Of a stretch of DNA of 64,000 nucleotides, positions 57,233 to 64,000 are shown piece after piece. Location of the stretch: positions 62,001 through 126,000 of the forward strand of contig JAEMGR010000034.1 in the NCBI GenBank assembly GCA_016458225.1. Reading direction: 5' to 3'. The position numbers and the translations under genes were made by a program. The stretch's first letter is position 1; each line of letters opens with the position of its first letter. The DNA comes from Myxococcaceae bacterium JPH2 (GTDB lineage Bacteria > Myxococcota > Myxococcia > Myxococcales > Myxococcaceae). Below the pieces are notes generated by a model, which worked only from the letters and a program-made list of their open reading frames with translations, had not been told where the DNA came from and made no database searches.

Positions 57233-59644
57233 GTGACCGCGTCGCTCCGCGCCCTCGCCCTCTCGGCCGCCCTGTTGGGTCCCTCCGCCGCGTCCGCCGC
57301 GGACCGGCCCTACTCCGGCCCCTCCGCCACGCAGCTTGAGCAGGTGGACGGACAGCTCCGAGGCGCCGAGGAGAACCTGCGCTTCGTGGAGACGCAGTTC
57401 ACCCTGCGCCCCGAGCCCAGCGACGAGGACTCGCGCACGCGCCGCTTCTCCGACGGCGAGATTCAGTACCTCCTCGGAGACTGGGCCGCCGCGTCCGTCC
57501 TCTTCTACGACCTCATCAGCGAGCCGCGCTTCAAGGCGAGCCCCCACTACGAAGACGCGCTCTTCTATCTGTCGGACTCGCTCTTCCAGCAGAAGAACTA
57601 CATCGGCGCGCGGGTGTACCTGCGCGAGCTGCTGTCGCGCCCCAACATCTCCGTCGCCCGCTTCAAGGACGCCCTCTCCCGCTTCCTCGCGGTGGCCGGG
57701 CGCCTCAATCAGTACGACGGCATCGACGGCTACGTGGAGCAGGCGCGGAAGCTGTCGGGCGGACAGCTCACGCCGGACATCGCGTACATCTACGCGCGCT
57801 GGACCTTCAAACGCACGGACCTGCCGGATGCCGAGCGCATCTCGCGCACGCGCGAGGCGTTCACGCCCCTGGCCGAGGCGCCCGGCCCGTTCCGCGCGCA
57901 GGCCGTCTACCACCTGGGCGTCGCATCCGTGCAGGCCGGAGACATCGCCAACGCCATCGGGTGGTTCCAGCAGCTCTTGCCCGCGCCGCCCGCCGCGCCG
58001 GGAAAGCAGCCCGCCGTGGCGCCCCCCGCGCCGCTGGTGTCCACCAACATGGCGGACGCGGACTCGCGCCGCATCCATGACCTGGCGCTCTTGTCGCTGG
58101 GGCGGCTGCTCTACGAATCGGGCCGCTACGACGAGGCGTTGGACCGCTACGGGCAGGTGCCGCGCGACAGCGAGTCGTTCCCGGAGTCCCTCTACGAAAT
58201 CGCCTGGACGCACGTGCGCAAGGGCGACTTCCAGAAGGCGAAGGACGCCACGGACATCCTGCTGCTGGTGGCGCCCGACTCTCAGCTCGCGCCCGAGGCG
58301 CAGATCCTCCAGGGCACGCTGCTCCAGAAGCTGCACAAGTACAGCCAGGCGCTGGAGACCTACGACGGCGTCGTCAGCACCTACGCTCCGGTGCGAGACC
58401 AGATGGACGCGCTCCTGCGCGTGAACCACGACCCCGTCTCCTACTTCGACAACCTGCTCGCGCGCGGCGACCGGTTGATGGACGTGAACGCGCTCTTGCC
58501 TCCGCTGGCGCTCAAGTACGCGTCCACGCAGAAGGAAGTGGCCGGCGCGCTCAGGATGGTGAGCGACATCGACAGCGGCCGGAAGGGCGCGGGCGAGGCG
58601 CAGGCCATCGCGGACCGCATCCTCTCGGCGCTCGACTCTCGCGGCCTGGAGACGTTCCCCGAGCTGCAGGAAGGCTACACGCGCGCCGACGCGGTGGAGA
58701 CCGCGCTCACGCACGCCGAGCAGTCCCTGGTGCAGTTGGAGTCCTCGCTGGTGGAGGGCCGACTGACTGGTGACGAACTGCAGCGCCTCGCGGCCGCCCG
58801 CGCCGAGCGCGAGGCCCTGCGCGTGCGCTTCGCCTCGCTGCCCACCACGCAGAAGGAGCTGGAGGAGCGGCGCCGGCGCATGCAGTCCCGCGTGGACGAG
58901 GTGGACCGCGAGGCCTTCCGGCTCGGCTACGAGCTGCAGAGCCTCAACGCCATCGCCATGGCGGTGCGCAAGTGGGTGGACGACACGCGGCGCGACCGCA
59001 AGACGACCCCCGACGAGGAGCGCGAGTTCCTCGTCCAGCTCCAGGGCGAAGCGGAGACGCTGTCCGAGCTGAAGTCGGACCTGGACAAGACGCGCCGCCA
59101 GCTGGCGGACGAGCGCAACTCGGTGGACACGTCCCTGGCCGGGGAGGCCACCATCCGCACCCGCTACGCCGAGGCGCTCGTGCACGAGCACGACCTGCTG
59201 CTCGCGGGCGAGGGGCGGCTGCCCGAGGACAGTGCGCGCGCCATCCTCCGCGCCCATGAGATTCGCAACCGCGCCAACGCCCTGCGCGTGCGCGTGACGG
59301 CCGCCAAGGAAGTGCTGCACGCCCAGCTCCAGCGACGCGGGCGCGAGATTCGCGACAAGGTCCTGGCCGAGCAGGCGCTCCTGCAGCAATACGAGGCCGA
59401 GGTGACCACCGTGTCCGGCGACGCTCGCAACCTGGTGGGGCGCATCGCCTACGACAGCTTCCGCCGCGTGCGTCAGCAGTTCTACGACCTGGTACTGAAG
59501 GCGGACGTGGGCGTGGTGGACGTGGCCTTCAACCGCAAGCAGGACAACACCACGCGCATCCAGGACGTGTCGCAGCAGAAGGACGAGGCGCTGCGCGCGC
59601 TCGACTCCGAGTTCAAGGGCGTGCTGTCCGAAGGGGGCCAGTGA
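57233..59644 (+). CDS. Exported TPR/coiled-coil protein
   Basis: An 803-residue protein with GTG start and signal peptide (LRALALSAALLGPSAASAA). Residues ~60-420 are TPR-like helical pairs (AVYHLGVASVQAGDIANAI, SLGRLLYESGRYDEALDRY). Residues ~500-700 are charged coiled coil (LEERRRRMQSRVDEVDREAF, ELKSDLDKTRRQLADERNS). It is probably periplasmic and lacks a lipobox. Its stop is one base before the next gene's ATG. Function is unknown; its place behind mglBA suggests a role in the motility or polarity envelope apparatus. Confidence 0.8.
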   Translation: MTASLRALALSAALLGPSAASAADRPYSGPSATQLEQVDGQLRGAEENLRFVETQFTLRPEPSDEDSRTRRFSDGEIQYLLGDWAAASVLFYDLISEPRFKASPHYEDALFYLSDSLFQQKNYIGARVYLRELLSRPNISVARFKDALSRFLAVAGRLNQYDGIDGYVEQARKLSGGQLTPDIAYIYARWTFKRTDLPDAERISRTREAFTPLAEAPGPFRAQAVYHLGVASVQAGDIANAIGWFQQLLPAPPAAPGKQPAVAPPAPLVSTNMADADSRRIHDLALLSLGRLLYESGRYDEALDRYGQVPRDSESFPESLYEIAWTHVRKGDFQKAKDATDILLLVAPDSQLAPEAQILQGTLLQKLHKYSQALETYDGVVSTYAPVRDQMDALLRVNHDPVSYFDNLLARGDRLMDVNALLPPLALKYASTQKEVAGALRMVSDIDSGRKGAGEAQAIADRILSALDSRGLETFPELQEGYTRADAVETALTHAEQSLVQLESSLVEGRLTGDELQRLAAARAEREALRVRFASLPTTQKELEERRRRMQSRVDEVDREAFRLGYELQSLNAIAMAVRKWVDDTRRDRKTTPDEEREFLVQLQGEAETLSELKSDLDKTRRQLADERNSVDTSLAGEATIRTRYAEALVHEHDLLLAGEGRLPEDSARAILRAHEIRNRANALRVRVTAAKEVLHAQLQRRGREIRDKVLAEQALLQQYEAEVTTVSGDARNLVGRIAYDSFRRVRQQFYDLVLKADVGVVDVAFNRKQDNTTRIQDVSQQKDEALRALDSEFKGVLSEGGQ

Positions 59645-59645
59645 C

Positions 59646-62600
59646 ATGCGGCGCCCCATCCTCACCGCCCTGCTCTGCCTGGCCCCCTGGGCCACCCTGG
59701 CCCAGACACAACCTCCGGAGGCGTCCCAGGGACAGCAGTACCTGGAGGGACTCGGCCACACCGCCGAGCAGGAGGCGCTGCTCCAGGAAGTCAGCCGTGC
59801 GATGCGCGCGTACGAGGAGGAGTCGCGCCAGTTCCACCACGAAGTTCAGCTCCTGGTGGAGCGCAAGTACGAGCAGAAGCGCGGCGCGCTGGTGGCCACG
59901 TACGAGAAGTCGCTGGCCGACCTGGAAGCGCAGGAGCGCCGCGAGCGCCTGGACGCCATCGCGCGCTTCGAGGAGTTCCTCCGTCGCTACCCGAACGAGC
60001 CGCGCTACACGCCGGACGTGATGTTCCGGCTCGCGGAGCTCTACTACGAGCGCTCGTCGGACACGCAGCTGCTCGCCATGCGTGACTACGAGGAGCGGCT
60101 GAAGGCCATGCCCGAGGACTCGCAGGTGGAGACCCCACCCGAGCCCGATGTGGATTACGGCCCCTCCATCGCGCTCTACCGCGACCTGCTCAAGCGCTTC
60201 CCGGACTACCGGCTCAACGACGGCGCTTCGTACCTCCTGGGCTACTGCCTGGAGAAGGAGAACCAGTTCGAGGAGAGCCGCTCCGCGTACCAGGAACTCA
60301 TCGCGCGCTACCCCAAGAGCCGCTTCGCGACCGAGGCGCACGTGCGCATCGGCGAGTACTGGTTCGACAACTACGTGGATCCGGACGCGCTGCCCAAGGC
60401 GGCGGAGGCCTACAAGGCCGCGGTGAGCGACAAGGACCACCCGCTCTACGACAAGGCGCTCTACAAGCTGGGCTGGACGTACTACCGCATGGACCGCTTC
60501 GACGAGGCGGTGGATGCGTTCCTCACGCTCGCGGACTTCTACGAGGCCCAGAAGCAGGCCCAGGGCGACGAAGCGGGCGGCGGCGACCTGCGCGAGGAAG
60601 CGCTCCAGTACGTGGCCGTCTCGCTGGCGGACGAGAACTGGGGAGGCCTTGCCAAGGCCCAGGCGTTGTTCGCGCAGCGCGGCCCTCGGCCTTACGAGGC
60701 GGACATCTACCGCCGCCTCGGCAACGTCTACTTCGACCAGACGCACCACGCGGCGGCCATCGAGGCGTACCAGCTCGTGTTGAGCAAGGACCCCATGGCG
60801 AAGGACGCGCCGCAGTTGCAGCAGCGGATCGTCCAGGCCTACGAGCGGGACCGGAAGCTCGACGAGTCGTTCGCCGCTTCGGAGCAGCTGGCCACGCGCT
60901 ACCAGCCTGGCAGCGAGTGGTACGCCAAGAACAAGGGCGACCCGGAGGCGCTCTCCAACGCGAACGCGCTGGCGGAGAAGAGCCTGTACTCGTCCGCCAT
61001 CTACCACCACCAGCAAGCGCTGGTGTTCAAGAAGGAGGGCCGCTTCGACGAGGCCAAGGCCGGCTTCGAGGTCGCGGCCCGCGCGTACGGCGCCTACCTG
61101 GAGCGCTTCGGGCACAGCAAGAGCGCGTACGAGATGCGCTTCTATTACGCGGACTGCCTCTACTACTCGTTCCAGTTCGCGCCGGCCGCGGCGAACTACG
61201 CCCAGGTTCGCGACTCGGGGATGGACGAGAAGTACCGCAAGGACGCGGCGCTCAGCACGGTGCTGGCGTGGCAGCAGCAGCTCGCGCAAGAGGTGAAGGC
61301 GGGCACCACGCCCGACCTCAAGCCGCTGCGCTCCACCGAGCGCCCCGCGGGTGAGACCGTCAAGCCTCTGGCGCTCTCGGACACCGAGCGCAAGCTGGTG
61401 GAGGCCTCGGACAAGTACGTGGCCATGCTGCCGCGCGAGGAGAAGGCCCCGGGCATCGCCTACAAGACGGCCGAGCTGTACTACTCGCACAACGAGTTCC
61501 CCGAGGCGCGCCGGCGCTTCGAGGACATCGTGAAGCAGTACCCGAAGCACGAGGTGGCCAAGTACTCCACCAACCTCATCGTCGAGACGTTCCTCATCGA
61601 CAAGGATTGGCGCAGCGTGGAGGAGGTCAGCGCGAAGCTGGCCAGCAACACGCAGGTCATCGACCCGTCCAGCGAGCTCTACAAGGACCTCGTGAAGTTC
61701 AAGCTCGCCGGCCGCTTCAAGCTGGCGGATCAGCTCCTGGCCGAGGGCAAGAACGACGAGGCCGCGCAGAAGTACATCGCGCTGGTGAACGAGGAGCCTC
61801 GCCACGAGTTCGCCGACAAGGCGCTCAACAACGCAGCGGTCGCCTACGAGAACACGCGCCGCTTCGACTCGGCCCTGAAGCTGTACGAGCGCATCTACCG
61901 CGAGTACCCGAAGTCCACCCTGGCCGATGCGGCCCTCTTCCGCGTGGCCGTCAACGCGGAGAACTCGTACGACTTCGACAAGGCCGTGGCCAGCTACACG
62001 AAGCTGGTGAAGGACTACCCGACCTCCAAGGACCGCGAGGCGGCGCTGTTCAACTCCGCGCGCCTGCTCGAAGGCCAGCAGCGCTACCCCGAGGCCGCCG
62101 CGGCCTTCATGCGCTACGCGGACCTGTTCCCCACCACCGAGGACGCGCCGAAGAACCAGTACCGCGCGGCGCTCATCCTGGAGAAGCAGGGCGATGCTCG
62201 CGGCGAGGTGCGCGCGCTGGAGGAGTTCGTCCGCAAGTTCTCCACCAAGCCCGGTCAGGTGGAGCTGGTGGTGGACGCGCGCCGTCGCATGGGCGACGCC
62301 TGGAAGAAGCTCGGCAACGAGCGCGAGGCACAGCGTGAGTACGGCGCGGCGGCCGACGAGTTCGACCGGCGCAAGCTCAAGCCAGACGAGCACCCGCTCG
62401 CCGCGGACGCCGCCGCCTACGGCCGCTTCCAGCAGGCCGAGGTGGAGTTCCAGAAGTTCGACAAGCTGCGCATCGGCGGCAAGGGCAAGGCGCTGGAGCG
62501 CAGCTTCACCAGCAAGCGCGCGGCGGTGAAGTCCGTGAACGACGCCTACGCGCGCGTCTATCCCTACAAGCGCCTGGAGTGGACGCTGGCCGCGCTTTAC

Positions 62601-62990
62601 CGCCGCGGCAACGCGCTGGAGCGCTTCGCCAACACCATCGTCGAGACGCCCGTGCCGCCCGACGTGAAGCGGCTCGGTGACGAGGCCGTGGTGGCCTATC
62701 AGGACCTGCTCGCCCAGCAGACCGCGACGTTGGAGGACGCGGCCGTGGAGAGCTACGCGGCCACGCTCCAGGAGGCGCGCAAGAGCCGCATCACCAACGA
62801 GTGGACGCGGCGCACGCTGGAGGCGCTCAACCGGTTCCGCCCCAAGGAGTACCCGGTGCTCAAGGAGCCCAAGCAGGCCCTGGCCGCCGAGGCCGTCTAT
62901 CCGGACGGGTTGGTGGGCAGCGTGACGGGCCCTGTCGTGCGCGCGCCCGCGCCAGAGAGTCCGAAGCTGAGCGGCGGAGGGGACAAGTGA
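59646..62990 (+). CDS. Large exported TPR protein (GltD/NfsD-like architecture)
   Basis: A 1114-residue protein with signal peptide (PILTALLCLAPWATLAQ). It is almost entirely TPR helical pairs, with clear units such as EEFLRRYPNEPRYTPDVMFR, PEAAEAYKAAVSDKDHPLYD-like segments, LGNVYFDQTHHAAAIEAYQ and ALKLYERIYREYPKSTLADA. It has no TM helix beyond the signal peptide, so it is periplasmic or outer-membrane-attached. The size, and being followed by a TPR lipoprotein gene, recall the GltD-GltE and NfsD-NfsE pairs of Myxococcus; this is by layout only. It overlaps the next gene in GTGA. Confidence 0.78.
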   Translation: MRRPILTALLCLAPWATLAQTQPPEASQGQQYLEGLGHTAEQEALLQEVSRAMRAYEEESRQFHHEVQLLVERKYEQKRGALVATYEKSLADLEAQERRERLDAIARFEEFLRRYPNEPRYTPDVMFRLAELYYERSSDTQLLAMRDYEERLKAMPEDSQVETPPEPDVDYGPSIALYRDLLKRFPDYRLNDGASYLLGYCLEKENQFEESRSAYQELIARYPKSRFATEAHVRIGEYWFDNYVDPDALPKAAEAYKAAVSDKDHPLYDKALYKLGWTYYRMDRFDEAVDAFLTLADFYEAQKQAQGDEAGGGDLREEALQYVAVSLADENWGGLAKAQALFAQRGPRPYEADIYRRLGNVYFDQTHHAAAIEAYQLVLSKDPMAKDAPQLQQRIVQAYERDRKLDESFAASEQLATRYQPGSEWYAKNKGDPEALSNANALAEKSLYSSAIYHHQQALVFKKEGRFDEAKAGFEVAARAYGAYLERFGHSKSAYEMRFYYADCLYYSFQFAPAAANYAQVRDSGMDEKYRKDAALSTVLAWQQQLAQEVKAGTTPDLKPLRSTERPAGETVKPLALSDTERKLVEASDKYVAMLPREEKAPGIAYKTAELYYSHNEFPEARRRFEDIVKQYPKHEVAKYSTNLIVETFLIDKDWRSVEEVSAKLASNTQVIDPSSELYKDLVKFKLAGRFKLADQLLAEGKNDEAAQKYIALVNEEPRHEFADKALNNAAVAYENTRRFDSALKLYERIYREYPKSTLADAALFRVAVNAENSYDFDKAVASYTKLVKDYPTSKDREAALFNSARLLEGQQRYPEAAAAFMRYADLFPTTEDAPKNQYRAALILEKQGDARGEVRALEEFVRKFSTKPGQVELVVDARRRMGDAWKKLGNEREAQREYGAAADEFDRRKLKPDEHPLAADAAAYGRFQQAEVEFQKFDKLRIGGKGKALERSFTSKRAAVKSVNDAYARVYPYKRLEWTLAALYRRGNALERFANTIVETPVPPDVKRLGDEAVVAYQDLLAQQTATLEDAAVESYAATLQEARKSRITNEWTRRTLEALNRFRPKEYPVLKEPKQALAAEAVYPDGLVGSVTGPVVRAPAPESPKLSGGGDK

Positions 62991-64000
62991 GCCCCGTTCG
63001 GACGACCTCCCTCGGTGTGAGCGCCGCCCTCGCGGCGGTGCTGGGCCTCGTGCTGGGCGCGTGCGCGTCCGGTCCCAAGAATCGCCCGGACGCGCCGGTG
63101 ACGGCGGCGGCGAGTGCCGATGGCGGCGTTCCCGTGGACGCGGGCGTCGCGCAGAAGCCCGCCGCGCCTCCTCCGGCCCCTGCCCCCACCAGCGGCGCCC
63201 AGAAGGACTTCCAGCGCGCGGTGGAGATCGCCCGCCGCGGAGAGCTGACCGCGGCGGAGACCGCGCTCAAGGCCCTGCTCGACCACGAGCCGAAGCTCGA
63301 CTACGCGTGGACCAACCTGGGCATCGTGCAGGAGCGACAGGGCCGCGCCGACGAGGCCGAGCGCTCGTATCGCAAGGCCCTGGCCTTGATGCCCGAGCAG
63401 GAGGCGGCGTGGGATTGCCTCGCCCGGCTCTACGTCCGCACGAACCGCGCGGTGAAGCTGGAGGCCGAGCTGCGCGATGCGCTGAAGACCCGCGAGGACT
63501 CGGTGGCGCTGCACACGGCGCTCGCCTTCGTGCTCCTGCAGGAGAAGAAGCACGAGACCGCCGCCAACGAAGCCAAGCGCGCCCTGAAGGGCGATGAGCG
63601 CCACGTGCGCGCCATGCAGGTGCTGGCGCAGGTGTACTACCGCGAGGGCAAGTTCGAGCTGGCGCGCATGGTGCTGGAGAACGCGCGCGCCATCGACGCG
63701 GACGACGCGGCCACCCACAACGCGCTCGGGCTGGTGCACCTGGTGCTCAAGGCGCGGCCCCAGGCCCTGGAGAGCTTCAAGCAGGCCTCCCAGCTGCGCC
63801 CCGACTTCGCCGAGGCGCGCAACAACTACGGGGCGATGCTCAACGAGGCCCAGGACTACCCGGCCGCCGTCACCGAGTTGGAGGCCGCCGTGCGCGCCGC
63901 GCCGGACTTCGCCTCCGCGCGCCTGAATCTGGGCAACGCGTACCGAGGCCAGGGGGACTTCGCCCGAGCGCAGTCCGAGTACGAGCAGGTGCTCAAGCTG
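62987..64000 (+). CDS. TPR lipoprotein (3' end outside window; GltE/AglT-like layout)
   Basis: 338 codons are visible and the frame runs past the window end. GTG 62987 overlaps the previous stop and follows GGAGGGGA. The signal peptide ends in lipobox LVLGAC (Cys 26). After a Pro/Ala linker there are at least six TPR units (WTNLGIVQERQGRADEAERS, HNALGLVHLVLKARPQALES, LNLGNAYRGQGDFARAQSEY). Outer-membrane TPR lipoproteins of this kind (AglT/GltE, NfsE) belong to gliding or spore-coat machines. Which, if either, is not decided by the sequence. Confidence 0.8.
   Translation, partial: MSPVRTTSLGVSAALAAVLGLVLGACASGPKNRPDAPVTAAASADGGVPVDAGVAQKPAAPPPAPAPTSGAQKDFQRAVEIARRGELTAAETALKALLDHEPKLDYAWTNLGIVQERQGRADEAERSYRKALALMPEQEAAWDCLARLYVRTNRAVKLEAELRDALKTREDSVALHTALAFVLLQEKKHETAANEAKRALKGDERHVRAMQVLAQVYYREGKFELARMVLENARAIDADDAATHNALGLVHLVLKARPQALESFKQASQLRPDFAEARNNYGAMLNEAQDYPAAVTELEAAVRAAPDFASARLNLGNAYRGQGDFARAQSEYEQVLKL

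Noticed and set aside
57086-62393. Long minus-strand frames (891 and 926 codons) opposite the two TPR genes
   Set aside because: Residue content is Leu/Arg/Val/His-rich shadow sequence and the plus-strand TPR proteins explain the region.

Overview
The window looks like a chromosomal segment of a fruiting, gliding myxobacterium (Myxococcota, probably the Myxococcus/Corallococcus/Archangium/Cystobacter side). The evidence is very high GC with G/C at third codon positions, an adjacent mglB-mglA pair, a transmembrane Ser/Thr kinase with the C-terminal domain found in AgmX/PglI proteins, giant TPR proteins, and many predicted lipoproteins. No insertion sequence, prophage, CRISPR array or rRNA operon was seen. 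Genes are tightly packed, with many 4-base start/stop overlaps.

Layout. 1-5.1 kb: a 5'-truncated TatD-type nuclease, tcdA, a RecB-like nuclease, an SDR gene translationally coupled to mutY, and a small DUF2934-like gene. 5.1-10.6 kb: a leftward methionine operon made of an ArsR-type HTH/methyltransferase fusion, metH and a short core-MetE-like protein, with a CATATG-centred palindrome just before the first gene. 10.7-24 kb: mixed housekeeping and envelope genes (patatin, CoA-binding protein, lipoproteins, YiiX-like hydrolase, SirB1-like protein, Nudix, moaC, a transsulfuration enzyme, trxB, a cNMP-binding protein, radC, recQ). 24-28.3 kb: a giant bitopic TPR protein. 28.8-29.15 kb: a non-coding stretch that reads as a complete sigma-54-dependent small-RNA gene. 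29.2-34.1 kb: a leftward run of five envelope-glycan/lipid genes. 34.3-39.5 kb: a zinc-ribbon/GYF/TPR giant containing a 111-bp tandem repeat. 39.6-49.4 kb: serS, all four tRNA-Ser species, tRNA-Arg(ACG), tadA, SRP RNA, dnaX, an EbfC/YbaB-like gene and recR, interrupted by a glycosyltransferase and an FAD oxidoreductase. 49.5-55 kb: a leftward operon of a TonB-less envelope protein, a FecR-like lipoprotein and a membrane Ser/Thr kinase. 55.3-64 kb: mglB and mglA followed by four exported proteins, three of them TPR-rich; the last runs off the window.

How the parts fit. The 39.6-49.4 kb block is an information-processing neighbourhood whose order (serS, tRNA-Ser, tadA, SRP RNA, dnaX, ybaB, recR) parallels Bacillus, so it appears to be ancient synteny. 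The mgl block pairs the cytoplasmic polarity switch with periplasmic and outer-membrane TPR proteins in one apparent transcription unit. The zinc-ribbon/GYF giant shares its domain plan with motility-complex proteins of this group. The strongest candidate for something undescribed is the sigma-54 small RNA and its upstream CTGTCAG array at 28.84-29.14 kb. The next strongest are the dnaX reading-frame break and the envelope TPR genes attached to mglBA. All identifications come from reading motifs and layout; no database search was possible.
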